Shown piece by piece: positions 44,734 to 56,534 of a stretch of DNA of 64,000 nt. The position numbers and the translations under genes were made by a program. The notes under the pieces were generated by a model. The model was not told where the DNA came from and made no database searches. It was given only the letters and a program-made list of their open reading frames with translations. The stretch spans positions 28,954,001-29,018,000 of the forward strand of contig NC_091046.1 of assembly GCF_963966145.1 (NCBI RefSeq), given 5' to 3'. The stretch comes from Tenebrio molitor (lineage: Eukaryota > Arthropoda > Insecta > Coleoptera > Tenebrionidae). The number at the start of each line of letters is the position of its first letter. The stretch's first letter is position 1.

Positions 44734-45803
44734 ACTAGCTGACCCGACAGACGTTGTCTTGTCCAGATCTCAATAACAGTCCTAAATTTTTTTGCGATCG
44801 TTTTGTGAATTTGTGAAAAGCTATTGGAAATGTATAAACAAAGTAAAAATGAGGAATTTTACATGGGAGATGAATTCTATCGGTAAAGTATTAGTATTCT
44901 ACACTGATGAAATGCTGGAAATGTGTGATGTTCCAATCAGAATTTCATGTCAAACAAATGATTTATTTTCTCCCATTAAATTTAAAATCACAATCTCAAG
45001 CAGTAATATTTACATTTCGATTGCAAGATCGATGTACATGAAGGCAAATAAATTTGTCCGAATTTTCCGACTTTCCTTTGTAATTGTCCCGAATTTTTTT
45101 TTCGAAAACCCTAACGAACAAAGCAAAAAAAAGAATTACGCATAGTCACCGTTCGAATCCTGAGTTATGGTCTTGAGTTCATGCAAAAAAGCACTTTCAG
45201 TTTTTCAGAATTATTTTAATTTACTTTTTCCAGATTTTTCTCCAAATCTTCCAGATTTTTTTTCTATTTCCATCTCGGGAGCATAGCGAACAAAAAAAAA
45301 ACAATCACTCCCATCGTCAGTTATGATCGAGAGTGCATACAAAAATTATAATTTTTGCAGTTTTTCCCGAATTTTCCAATTTTCCGGGCAACTTTCCCAG
45401 TTTTTCTTTAAATAAAAACCTGATTCGGATTATTACGAACACTAAAAAAAAGTTAGCCAAATCGTTCCAGCCGTTCTCATAGAAAAAAGCACTAAACTTT
45501 TCCCGAATTTTCCAATTTTCCGGTCAACTTTTCCAATTTTTTTTTAACCTGATTCGGACTATTAGAAACATTAAAAAAAAAGAATTAGCCAAATCGGTCC
45601 AGGCGTTCTCAAGTGATGCGCTTAACCAAGAACATCATTTCATTCTCAAATTTTCCAATTTTCTGCGCAATTTTCTTAATTTTTCGTTCCGTAAGAACCT
45701 TCTACGAAGTATTAGAAAACATTAAAAAAAAGATGAATGAAATCGGTTAAGTCGTTCTCAAGTTATGCCGTGACCAAAGGAAATCGGGATTCATTTTTAT
45801 ATA
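44734..45803 (+). repeat. Dispersed retroelement-type repeat W, copy 2
   Basis: ACTAGCTGACCCGACAGACG at the start; internal blocks shared with 18487-18990. Towards the end there are imperfect repeats of a unit containing AGCCAAATCGGTCCAGGCGT and TTCTCAAGT. A-rich runs and no long open frame suggest a non-coding retroposon. The short frame 44792-45145 has no recognisable product. Confidence 0.6.
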
Positions 45804-47123
45804 CAGTGAGCGGCAAAAGTATGGAATAAATTCATTAAAAATTTAAAAAAAAAAATTTCAAAAAACCTTCGGACAGGTCAATTTTAGTTTATAAAAATAC
45901 ATATTTTAATGCAAAATAAAATTCCAAACAGTCATTTGTTTTCGAGTTATGAGGTCATCGATAGTTTTTTTAAATGGAAACCCCCAATTTTTTTTCTTGA
46001 TTCTGATAGTCCTTTTAATTGTCTAAATGCCAGTATGAAAATTTTGTTACCTTACATAAGGAAATTTTTGAGAAAAAAAAAAATAAATTTGGAAAAATTA
46101 CATTTTTCTATAATTGATTCAAAAAATTGAAATTCACGCATAGTTATCCGTGCATGAAGTGGGTCATTTTTTTACGTGTATTTTTTTTTGCATTGTTAGT
46201 AAGATCGAAACCATAGAAACCATACAAAACAGTGTGTGAAATGCGATTTCACGCACACGACTATTTCTGTGTTTCACTTCACGCACTGTTTTTTATTAGT
46301 TACCTAGCAACATGGTCACTGCATTGAAACTTCAGAGTTCCTTCAAAAATTTGAATTTTTAATTTCAATTTTTTGAATCAATTATAGAAAAAATATTGTT
46401 TATATTTCGTGCGTGAAGATGTTTTTGTGCATTCAAAGGCTTATACTGCCTCGACCTTCGTCTCGGCGTAAAAGACCTTTTCATGCACAAAAAACACTCT
46501 CTTCACTCACTTAATATAAAAATAACTATTTATAACGAACAAAAACAAGTCAAAAACTGTGTTAGTAAGTATTTAAAATTATGGAATTAAATGTTCGAAT
46601 TGCCATCCCCCCGCTTGTTGACAATAAGCAAGTTTATGAAGAAATTCCCCCTGTTTTAGTTTTATCCCAGCATCCAATCAAAATTAAAATTTCTATACGT
46701 TGTGTGAGTCATTTTCGAAAACGTTTTGCAAAAGAAATAACACATACGAATGAAACTGACAGTAACATTTGACTGTTTGATTTACCTACTTGATTTTTTG
46801 ACTTGTTTTTGTTCGTTATAAAATTTATTTTTTCCAACTTTATTATTTTTTTTCTCAAAAATTTCCTTATGTAAGATAACAAAATTTTTATACAGTCATT
46901 TATACAATTAAAGGGGCTATCAGAATCAAGAAAAAAAATAGGGGGTTTCCATTAAAAAAAACTATCGATGACGTCATAACTCGAAAACAAATGACTGCTT
47001 GGAATTTTCTTTGATACTAAAACATGTATTTTTATAAACTAAAATTGACCTGTGCAAAGATTTTTTTGGAAAAAATTTTGTTTAATTTTTAAGGAATTTA
47101 TTCCATACTTTTGCCGCTCACTG
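45804..47123. mobile_element. Element U: 1.3-kb mariner-type element
   Basis: TA-CAGTGAGCGGCAAAAGTAT and ATACTTTTGCCGCTCACTG-TA are near-perfect TIRs extending through GGAATAAATT. The arms continue to pair to about 46140/46860, and an inner element is marked by ATAACGAACAAAAACAAGTC and its inverse (46525/46800). A 63-codon frame at 46581 has no recognised relative. Confidence 0.8.
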
Positions 47124-47172
47124 TATACACTGACCGGCACAAAAAACGACTCACTTTGAATTTTATTAATAA

Positions 47173-48954
47173 CTAGCTGACCCGGCGAACTTCGTACCGC
47201 CTCGGAATCAATAAATGTTGTCTTAACTTATTAGGTGAATTAAATTAATTTTTTTTATTAAGATAAAATGAACAATTAAAATGAAATGAAATTTAATGAT
47301 TTAATGCATACACAAACAAATTTAATACAGTTGGCTGCAAAAAAAAAAACGGGAAACGAAAATTTTTCTAATGTAAATTTGGTTTTGTCCATTTGTCAAT
47401 TAATTGTCTACTCGACAATACCTATCACATAATTTCTAAAAATATCTGAATTTTGACTCTAATTCTAACCTATCTCTCGTAAGAAGGTTTCACACTATGA
47501 AAAAATTATAAAAATGTGTCAATTTTATTCTGACAGTTCCCGTTTTTTTTTGCAACCAACTGTACCTTAATTTATTGCTAAGCACTACACCCTCCGATGG
47601 AGATTATTCATTCGTAATCACGTCACGTGATGTGTAATTTCTGCACGGATGTTGGCCTTCAGGTCTTGTAGGGTCCTTAGATGGTTGATATAATCGCAAG
47701 GGGTCAAATCTGGCGAGCGATTTCTCTACTACAAATTGCCCCTTATTGAAGTGAAACTCCAGTTCTTCGTCTTGTCGCACTCCCGGTTTGTCTGAACGTA
47801 GTGACCCATGTAACAATTGATTTCTGGTTCGGGACACGACCCAATATTGAAGCGATTTCGGAAGGGTTGCGATGATAGAATATCAGTTTGAAAAGTAGAC
47901 CTCGACGGCAAACGCGGGGTCTCCATCTCCACTCTTCCAACCATTGAGGTAGTATTAACAGGAGGGAGCATTCCATTTAGCCTTATACCGTTAATGCTTT
48001 AGATGCGGTATCAGTCAACCACTCTTTGGTACTACTTTATGACCCTTCTCAAACTACGCGCAAGCGTTAGTGACACTGCTGGCCCTCTGCTGGGATCTTT
48101 CCACATGGTGCGCTCTGCATTTAGTACCACTTTATGGCAGTGGGCATTTACGCGGCATTTCCGCTTTTTTCAAATAGTGCTCCCTCCTGACAACGCATGA
48201 TGGCAGCCGACAGAGATAGGGAACAAATCTTTAAAACCACGGGACCACGGCTTCCGAATGAGACCACCCCATTACAGTCTGAATGGCGCGCATTTCAAAA
48301 AAAAGTTATGTTGTCGCACCCTGTACAATGCAAAAATAGGTAAGAGTAATACGTGTTGATCACCATTGATCACACTTGGTGTCAAAACTCAGCTGACGTT
48401 AAATATCAATTAAGTTCAATGCGCGCACAATGACAGATGATTTAACCTTACAAAATGAATTTTTTTCATAATTTTTTTTTCGTTAGTTAATCGATGTTTT
48501 AATAGTTATTCTGCTAATCGGGGCGGAGACAAATCCAACAATGTTTAACACAATAAAAATCATTGGTGTGAGCTCGTGACACATGTCGAGTACTTTTGAG
48601 GTTATATGAAATCACTGAATTAACTGAACGATCAAGTTATCGACCGGGGTTGAAAATTATTGAATTACTAATATCGCTATTAAAAAATAGGGGTTGATGG
48701 TAGAAGGGTGAAAATTTAGGGTTGTATGTATTTTTTAATGCCACATCATAAAAAAATAAAAATAAACAATTTTGTCAAAAAAAAAAAATTTTTTTTGGGG
48801 TGGACCACCCTTATCAGTTAGGGGTATAAAAAATAGATAACAACCTATTCTCAGACCTACTGAATAAACATATAAAATTTCATCAAAATCGGTCAAGCCG
48901 TTTCGGAGGAGTATGATAACTAAAACTGTGACACGAGAATTTTATATATTAGAT
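47173..48954 (+). repeat. Dispersed retroelement-type repeat W, longest copy
   Basis: It begins CTAGCTGACCCGGCGAACTT and ends with a TTTCGGAGGAGTATGATAAC block and a TTTTATATATTAGAT terminus, a start/end pair I recall from many arthropod genomes. A GGAGGGAGCATTCC/GTGCTCCCTCC inverted pair at about 47959-48185 marks a nested MITE. No open frame long enough for a polymerase. Confidence 0.6.
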
Positions 48955-49322
48955 GAATTTTTTGATATCATGTTGTATTGATAAGTGTTATTTATGTTAT
49001 TCTTTGTCAAAGAATATCCGACAAACAAAACATTAAACACAGCAAGTAAAATTTTAATGAAAAAAAATAAAAGTAATTTTCCAGAAAAAATTTTATGTTA
49101 TGAAAAATTGACAAAATTTGAACAGCATTTGAAATTAGTATCTGGTATTGTCACATTAAATCTTTTAACACGTAAATCAACCGACAAAAACACACCGTAG
49201 AAAAACGCAAATTTTCTAATTATTTATTTAAACAAAACAATTCTGTTGCCATGGTGACTCCCGATCATTGAAAATATCCCAATTTAACTATAATAAAGAA
49301 AAATAAGCACAAATATAATTTC

Positions 49323-49436
49323 AGTTGAAAATCTTTTAAACAAAGCTGAACTCCTTAACAGACACGTGGCTTATACTTTAATCAAAAACTGTCTTTTCAT
49401 ACCAAAATTTAATTTTTTATTAAGAACAACTCCATT
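49323..49436 (+). mobile_element. 114-bp internal scrap of the R2-like retrotransposon
   Basis: Matches 35224-35337 almost base for base (GTTGAAAATCTTTTAAACAA through GAACAACTCCATTT), coding the thumb region. It has neither the 3' tail nor a target duplication. It is therefore probably filler DNA copied during break repair, not a retrotransposition product. Confidence 0.85.
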
Positions 49437-49772
49437 TCAAGATCATTTATTAAAGAAATCATAATGAGTCGTTTTTTGTGCCGGTGAGTGTATAATAGAT
49501 AATAGATTAGGATTTACCGAAAAAACATTCGCCACTGCTTCTACAACTTTGTACTTTACGTATTTACGTTTCCATTGTCTCCATGATTAATTTCTTTCTT
49601 AATTTTGTTGAAAGCCTTTAAAATGTGCTGCTTCGTCTGCTTGCTTATTGATGCTTTACTCCGTTTTGGAAATTCATTAATTTTGGCAGTGACAATAATA
49701 TGACATTTTAAATCATTGCTAACTGTGGAATTTTCATATTTAGTTCGCCATTACAAAAATGAATGCATTATA

Positions 49773-50026
49773 CAGGGTGAGCAACAATAACTGATTCAGT
49801 TGGCAAAAAAAAAATGTTACATAAAATTTTCAAGACTGTGAATTGTACCTATTTGGGTTTGTTTTATTGACATTATTGACAGCTGGTATAAATTTCAAAT
49901 TTAAAACTCTCGGTTTTTGTAATCGTTTATTAATAAAATGGTTTTCTCGTTGGAACATGACATAAAAGTCACCAAAAATCACCAGAATTTATTGCCAACT
50001 CAATCAGTACTTGTTGCTCACACGGT
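49773..50026 (+). repeat. Repeat HB, copy 2
   Basis: CAGGGTGAGCAACAATAACT at the left, TTGTTGCTCAC at the right, about 255 bp, TA on the left flank. Nearly identical to 28791-29043. Confidence 0.8.
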
Positions 50027-50523
50027 ACTTTGATATAGTCCATTCATTTTAAATCTTGGGTTTAGTAATAAAACTTGCCTGCTTTGACACTTGTCCGAAA
50101 CTCAGTGAATCTAAAACTGTGTTCAATACCGAGTGTCAACTACCAAACCTGACCATAGGAATTTAACATGAAAAATAGTTTTTGCGTGATTTCAGGTACC
50201 TACTTCATTAAGAAATTGATTAAATTTAACATTTGTTAAATGGTCAAGTTATTAGAAACATTTTTATTCACATTTATCAAAATGTCGAAATATGTTTGTG
50301 TTTAAATTTACTACTAAAATCGCCCAATAATTTGATTATTAAAAATACCATCCCAAACATTAAATTTCTGAGGGAATTGCGTTCTTGTAGTTAAATTTAT
50401 CCGCGGATTTTCTTGAGACAAATATCGAGTGTTCTGGGTGGCTCATTATTTAACATACATTTGCATTCGTCGGTAAAACATCTGTTTTTAGGTACTATAA
50501 ATATGTTCTGCTTACCTTATCTA

Positions 50524-51401
50524 CAGGCTGTTTGATGAAAAACGCCTCAACCCATACCTTTTTTATTTATGACCCGATTTCAATGAACAAAAAAATCAAA
50601 GATATGGTTTTTCAAGCGCTACAAAACGGCCATAAAATATATTTTTTTTGGCGTTATCTTCAATAGCTAACGATAGTCAACTTTTTTTTTAAATAGACAC
50701 ATGTAGTTTTTTAGGCTTGGTCTGGTAAGGTTTTTTTTTTTCTGAATCTAATGATGTATTGAAAGTTATCGTACGATGAATGTCATCTAAACGTCAGCTT
50801 AGAAATTTTCATCTGCTTTTTTAAACTTTTTTTATTTAAGTATAAAATAACATTGTCAGTCATGCAGGATAGCAGTCATTTGTCTATTATTTTATGTTCG
50901 AGTGTAATAAAAATCGTAATTAGTCAAAAACAAAAATTTAATAGAAAAATAATAATAATTATTATTATTCATGTTTTCCAAGAAAATAATATTAAAACTC
51001 TTCAAGATTGCACCTGAAGATTTTCAAACTCACACTTGACATTTGTTGCTATTTGTATTCCAATTGTTTTTCACGGCACACTCGAAAATTTCATAATAAG
51101 CTGAAACACAATTAAAAATTGTTTTATTTTTTTTCAGTCAGCTATGGACCAAACGATAACTTTTAATACACCATTAGATTCAGAAAAAAATACTTTACCA
51201 GACTAAGCCTAAAAAACTACATGTGTCCATTTAAAAAAAAAAAGTTGACTATCGGTAGCTACTGAAAATAACGCCAAAAAAATAAAATTTTATGGCTGCT
51301 TCGTAGCGCATGAAAAACCATATTTTTGGTTTTTTTGTTCATTGAAATCGGATAATAAATAAAAAGGTTATGGGTTGAGGCGTTTTTAATCAAACAGCTT
51401 G
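50524..51401. mobile_element. Foldback mariner-type element T, copy 2
   Basis: 878 bp, same termini and orientation as 39755-40740. It lacks about 100 bp around the left-arm TTTGGTTCATAGCTAACTG segment present in copy 1. Confidence 0.85.
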
Positions 51402-51411
51402 TATACGACGG

Positions 51412-51660
51412 GTGCAGGTAATAATAAGACATCCCAAGCGTAGACAGAAAGTACATAATAATGGGGTTTTCCCGAATTTTAAAAATACAGACATTGGAAG
51501 AACAAGTCTTCATAAATTAATAAAATCCATTGTCTACAGCAAAGATTCTAAACAACGTGGATTGTGCGAAAAACCGCATATTGTAAGAATGCGTGTTAAT
51601 TTTGTATTTGTTGCCAATACTGGTGAATCATCTAGTGAATTTGATTCAGATGACGATTAA
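51412..51660 (+). other. Open frame of 82 codons, unknown
   Basis: Basic N-terminal half and a strongly acidic end (GESSSEFDSDDD), stop at 51658-51660, inside element X. No family recognised. The acidic end resembles the GESDSEFD tail at 26199-26373, which could mean that both come from one kind of transposon protein. That resemblance is short and may be chance. Confidence 0.25.
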
Positions 51661-52137
51661 TTTTCTATTTGTTTATGTAAGTATTTTATTATTTTATTTA
51701 TTAATTTACTTTAAAGTATACATGTAATGGATACTTTATTAATTACTCTTATTTCTTTATTTAGTAATCTTATTTCTCAAATACAAAATTTCCCAATACA
51801 AAATCAACAATCTCTTAACATTTTTTTGGTCACTGATCGCAAAATGTGTTTTAATTTTTTTTTATTTGCGGATACTTTAAGGTCTCTTTCTTTTGCTCGT
51901 CGATAAGATGGTGAAAGTACGACGTGGTACCAATTTTATGTGAACAGAGGGATTACTACTTTACAGTACCCACACAATGAAAACTTGCCGCTTTCGTAAT
52001 TTACGGCGTTTTGAGTTTACAACTTTACCCAAGATTTAAAATGAATGGACTATACGAGAGGCTAAATGACCCAGGCCATTCCATACTTGTGCGCAAGTCC
52101 TATAATATTGCGCGTTATTTAAGTTTGACGTTCACGG

Positions 52138-52310
52138 AAGTTTATTGTTTAAAAATTAGAACACTTGCGTATCTAATAAGAAACAATACAATAAAAGACC
52201 TTTTTTATGTAGTAAACTCTCGCAAATTTATTGTTTAGAAATTGGAACAAAACTTGCTTGTCTAATAAGAAACAATACAATAAAAGACCTTTTTTATGTA
52301 GTAAACTCAT
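52138..52310 (+). repeat. Tandem duplication, about 86-bp unit, two copies
   Basis: TTTATTGTTTAAAAATTAGA...TAGTAAACTC at 52140 is followed by TTTATTGTTTAGAAATTGGA...TAGTAAACTC at 52229. The second half of the unit (AAGAAACAATACAATAAAAG) is identical. A CTGGGTGTCCCAGAACTCGC end of the element Q family follows directly at 52315. Confidence 0.85.
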
Positions 52311-52410
52311 TTATACTGGGTGTCCCAGAACTCGCGCGTTAGCTGTTAACTGTGAATTTTAATATTTAATCCAACAAGGATTCTACAACAACAAACGTGA
52401 AAAGTATAAA

Positions 52411-52582
52411 GAGTGTTTTTTTAAATTTGGCGTCGAAGTAGGCGTTGGAGAGTCGATTGAGATCGCACCACTCGTGTAAAAGCGTAAGATTTAAACAGCT
52501 GATCCGTGATCCGTAACCTGTATAGTGCGTTCACAATCGACAGTTCAACGCCTACTTCGACGCCAAATTTAAAAAAACACCC
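52411..52582. mobile_element. Palindromic repeat family B, copy 2
   Basis: GAGTGTTTTTTTAAATTTGG with CGTCGAAGTAGGCGTT is inverted at the right (AACGCCTACTTCGACGCCAA). The 172-bp unit shares its core with 4075-4226. Confidence 0.8.
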
Positions 52583-52861
52583 GTTATTAGTTTTGAAATG
52601 AAAACGATTTTAAGATAACCAATCACACACGCCTTCCTGAAGGTAACTACTAAATGTATGCGGTTCCGAGGAAACGATTTTAGATGTTGCTGCTAAAAAA
52701 ACTGTGATGAAATGTTTGGACAACGAGTTTTATAAGGGTTGATTTGGCGCACGAATCCCAGGTCTAGAAAACGACCCATAGGCGAGTTTTTTATGTTATT
52801 TTTTAGATTTTTTTTTAATTTTTAAATAAAAAAATTAAATTTTCAAATTATAGGGAATTTT

Positions 52862-53100
52862 ATATTATGTAATTGGTAATTCAAGGTAATGGATACAACT
52901 ACATCTGCAACATACATTTGTTAAAAAGTAGAGTTTGAACATTAATATTGGAAGTTTTTTGGTGTAAATGACAATAATACACTGAAATATTGATAAAATT
53001 TTTCTTAGAGATCTATTAAACCACGAGTGCTTTAATAGATAGCCATAAACGACTCCAAATTGAATACAATAATAGACCTATTAAAAGATTCTAAAAACAT
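52862..53100 (-). repeat. Dispersed repeat, inverse partner of 22305-22545
   Basis: Same sequence as 22305-22545 in opposite orientation, about 85-90% similar by eye. The following 53101-53560 has no gene; an ACCGGGTGATCAAGAAGGAC element end is at about 53434. Confidence 0.7.
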
Positions 53101-53560
53101 AGTTATATCTTTAGTTTGTGTTCTACTCATCTGCTGTTCTTTGCCTTACGCGCAGCACGCGGTACAGTACCCATATATCTAATACTCCCAGTACCATGCG
53201 GTACATGTAACAACAAAGCACCCAAGTTACTAACGCATGCGTATTGGTAAGGATCATCCTGGGTTATTTGGCCTCTCGTTACTTTGTTTGGGACCAGTTT
53301 TGACAGAACAAATGACATGACCCATAACCTAACTTTTTAAAAGCTCAAATTCACGGTAAAAAGATGTGTTCACAAGACAAAAGTTACTAAATTTAGTAAC
53401 TCTAGTTCGTCATTACAAAAGTGAATTGATTATACCGGGTGATCAAGAAGGACTGTTTAAGTTGGCAGTACAATTAAGAAAATGTTTTAATTCGGTTATT
53501 TATAACACTGCAACTGGATATGTTTTGTTGGTTTATTTGACAAATATCTGATATAGGTAC

Positions 53561-54902
53561 TGTTACGATTTAAATCGCAGCGCGATTGTAAATCTTCGCG
53601 ATTTTTCTAGAATGTTCTAGAATCCATCGCGACGGAAACGTACTCGGACTTCCGCCGAAAAATCTGCGCACAGAGGGGGTGGAAGCTATAAATCGGGGGA
53701 ACCAGAGACAGAACGGAGATTTTCACGACCTTTTGCCGGTGGTGTTGTCAGTGCCTGGGGAGAGTCAAGGGGACAGTGATCGAGTGAATTTGCAGGGCCG
53801 ACGAGACGACGTAGTGGAGTTCACGAGGGCCGTTGGAGACGATTCGTCTAAGTACCACCGCCCACATCGCCAAGCGGATCAAGGACTTCACTACGGAAGG
53901 TTTCAAACCGAACGCTTTTGCGGATCAGGATCTCGTCGAGTCCTGTCAGTCCAGGTCGTCCCCGGACTCACCGGAAGGTGCCGGATCTACCCACCAGCAA
54001 GTCCGGAGCCGTGGTGACACCCCAATTTTTACAGGCCGTAGCTTCTCAAAGTTCTTGGTTGTATAATTTGTCACTCCGTCGAACTAATTGAGCGTTTGTA
54101 TTTAACTATAGTCAAATTTCCATTGTCACTCATTATTTCGACGGGTGAAAAGTTCTATCAAATTCATTTAATTTGTATATCGCGTTTAGGATTTATAATT
54201 TGTTCCGATGTTAAAGTTGCAGTTTTGTCATAAGGCGCGTCATTTCATTAATCGTACTAACTTAAGAAAAAAATTCCTTATCAAGTCCGTCGGGTTTTTA
54301 TATTCACGAACGATTATCAATCCGTGAGTGACCTCGCCAGGAATTGTGTATCGCGCTCACCGAACATTTTTTTGCGCGTGGTTCTTCACCGGTCCGTACC
54401 GGAGAAAAACATCTTAACTTCAATTTTTTTTTGGAGCGAAGGAAGACTTGGAGGACCTCTCCGCTTATGCGGGCGGCGTAGCCGAATAGCGACGTTACGT
54501 AGGATCAGTCGGCCTTCCTCCTTCGCTAAAGAAGAAAATTTTTTTACTGTTTCGCCGGTACTCGTTCGTTGAATGTCTGGGACCCGGAGGACCCTCCGAG
54601 GAGTTAGGGTTATTCAATTTTGTACACGCCATAGGGCTAGTCAGGCTTCGTTGTTTTCTTTTTCATTTATATCATTATTTTCATTGTTTGACATCTGAAT
54701 AAACGATTAGTTGGAAGATTGTGTATCATTTCCCGTACTCCGGGCTGTTCTCACCAAATTTTCAGCTTCGGTCGGCGTTTCTCGTGGTTCGCATTGTAAA
54801 CCGAGTCGAAGCCACGACTTGTTCGTTATACCCCTGAACATTCCGGATTTGTAACCGGTAACAGGGTTGCCCAGTTTCGGGAGCGTAATTTATAACGTAA
54901 CA
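53561..54902 (+). mobile_element. Solo LTR, 1342 bp, Gypsy-type ends, 4-bp TSD
   Basis: Starts TGTTACG and ends CGTAACA (7-bp inverted ends, TG...CA). GTAC flanks it at 53557-53560 and 54903-54906. A TATA box (CTATAAAT, 53687-53694) is followed by GAACCAGAGACAGAACG, a typical LTR transcription start zone; AATAAA at 54698-54703 can serve as its polyadenylation signal. It is more GC-rich than its surroundings. No gag/pol lies between or beside these ends, so the internal region was removed by LTR-LTR recombination. Orientation follows TATA and poly(A) signals. Confidence 0.8.
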
Positions 54903-54929
54903 GTACATACTTAATTGCTTATTTCTTCA

Positions 54930-55640
54930 ATTACTTCACCGCGAATACTTGACAGGAAACAATCTCAAGTTTCTTATCAAAGAAATAATTTCACAACTTC
55001 AAGAAATTGGACTCAATGTATGTGACATAGTTTGTGATCAAGGTATGTATGTACCACCAACTGTTCTGCATTGAATCAACTGTGATGTGTGCTGAAAAAC
55101 GTCCTCAGCAGAGTCCGTTTTGTTTCTGTGTTAATAAGCGGTCGATTGTGACAATTTTTCATGTAACACATCTCCTCAAAAATACGCGGAATGCACTGCT
55201 GAAGTGCAAACTTCAATTTGCTCCTCACAAATTTGCTAAATTCGAACACATATTGTCTGTCTTTAACTTCGATCAACAAAAAACTTTTAAATTCTTGGCA
55301 AAACTGAAGAAGGAGTATTTCAATTTCACAGATTCCTACATGAAGCAGTTCAGTGGCCAGTACCATTGAAACGTTTGTAACATTTACAAATTTAGTACCT
55401 GCCAAAGCCATTTTTACAGCGGAATTTGTTCAAAAAATTGGTAATTTGTTTGACTTCCTCAATAGTTCAAATCCACAAGTGATTGATCACAAACGTTTTA
55501 GATGTGCCTTACCTGAAACTTCTCGCCATTTGGAATTTTGGAAAGAGTTACTGAAAGGATTGTAACAGTGGAAATTAATTGATTTGGAAACAGGTGGCGA
55601 TGTAAGCAATCGATATTCATTTATCAAAGGTTGGCAAACC
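54930..55640 (+). pseudogene. P-element/THAP9-like transposase relic
   Basis: In order: FLIKEIISQLQEIGLNVCDI followed by VCDQG; HLLKNTRNALLKCKLQFAPH followed by KFAKFEHI; ETFVTFTNLVPAKAIFTAEF; LFDFLNSSNPQVIDHKRFRC; SRHLEFWKELLKGL; and WKLIDLETGGDVSNRYSFIK. This succession is the central catalytic region (DQG, then the PPHLLK-like block) and beyond of P-type transposases. Frame changes and a deletion after DQG break it; the THAP domain and catalytic N-terminal part are not here. It lies directly right of the solo LTR. The intact enzyme would cut and insert P-like elements with 8-bp duplications. Confidence 0.8.
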
Positions 55641-55660
55641 ACACACACACACACACACAA
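55639..55660. repeat. (CA)n microsatellite
   Basis: About nine CA units at the end of the P-like transposase relic. The next stretch, 55661-56118, shows no gene. Confidence 0.9.
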
Positions 55661-56118
55661 ACACGCAAACGGGTTCCAAGACTCATCTTTCCCCAATCTG
55701 ATAACAGGCACCTACACAGATGGTAGGGTTATTATTTAGACTAGTCAAGTATCGAGTTAATCGGTTAATTTTTGTTTTAGTTCACGTGTCCGCGGAGCTC
55801 TGGAACAAAAAACATCGAAAGTAAATCCCGGGGGACAGGAAGTGGTATTTCCACTTCAGTCCTGTTAGAGAAGCAGACACTTTGGCTGTTTGTGTCGTTG
55901 CGGGACGTTCATTTTGACACTGACAATTGTTTATTAAAAAAATTCCACTATACATAATAATTATTTTTTCTAACGTAAATAAACTCAACAATTCAATGTC
56001 AAATTTTGGCGGGAGGTTGGGCCAACCCAAAAAAATGAATCTTATTCTAGGGGATAGGGATTTCTTTTTTTCTGCCAACATAATTCAACAGGTGGTGGAT
56101 TTTTGATTTTGAAACAGA

Positions 56119-56139
56119 TTATATATATATATATATATA
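56119..56139. repeat. (AT)n microsatellite at an element boundary
   Basis: About ten AT units ending at the TA that flanks element Y. The TA-rich target may have favoured a TA-specific mover. Confidence 0.9.
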
Positions 56140-56534
56140 CCGGGACATTTTTTTAACTCTGAACATAGCCCATACTTATTCCCTATGTTCAGTTTTAAAA
56201 AACACAGGTCAATGCATGTATGTAATCACGTAACCAAGGCAACGAAAATAAGTACTTGACAGTTTAATAAAATGGTTAAGTTGCTTGAAGAAGAAATACA
56301 CATAATGCAGTTATTCTATGCCAATCAGAGCATTAGAAATGTGCGTGACATTTCCAATGCAATACATGATACACCAATTCCATCAATCGGAACAATTTTT
56401 AACATTATTTCAAAATCTCTGGTGTTCGGTATAGTTGGTTGCATGGCAACTCACAATGCATTGATCTGTGTTTTTTAAACTTGAACATAGGGAATAAGTA
56501 TGGACTATGTTCAGAGTTAAAAAAAATATCCCGG
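56140..56534 (+). mobile_element. Element Y: 395-bp mariner-type element with a short HTH-like frame
   Basis: CCGGGACATTTTTTTAACTC and its inverse GAGTTAAAAAAAATATCCCGG, with GAACATAG(T/C)CCATACTTATT continuing, are TIRs of about 60 bp flanked by TA. A frame 56272-56478 (MVKLLEEEIHIMQLFYANQS...) resembles the helix-turn-helix start of Tc1/mariner-type transposases but is too short to be sure. Confidence 0.7.

Larger units (their letters stand above)
47128..49490. mobile_element. Element V: 2.4-kb mariner-type element abutting U
   Basis: TA-CACTGACCGGCACAAAAAAC and GTTTTTTGTGCCGGTGAGTG-TA are the TIRs, with CGACTCA as continuation. Its left TA directly follows the right TA of U (GTATACAC), so one inserted at or beside the target of the other. 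It contains repeat W (47173-48954) and a scrap of the R2-like element (49323-49436). Confidence 0.8.
50034..52054. mobile_element. Element X: 2.0-kb TIR unit around element T copy 2
   Basis: TATAGTCCATTCATTTTAAA with TCTTGGG at 50034 is inverted exactly at 52028-52054. It contains element T copy 2 and an unassigned 82-codon frame at 51412. Confidence 0.65.

Noticed and set aside
45140..45165. tRNA B-box-like GTTCGAATCC
   Set aside because: No A box, no cloverleaf stems and no terminator T-run at the right distance; it lies inside dispersed repeat W.
47173..48954. Helitron
   Set aside because: The start is not TC, the end has no CTRR after a hairpin, and no insertion between A and T could be shown. 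A retroposon-type repeat is the more cautious label.
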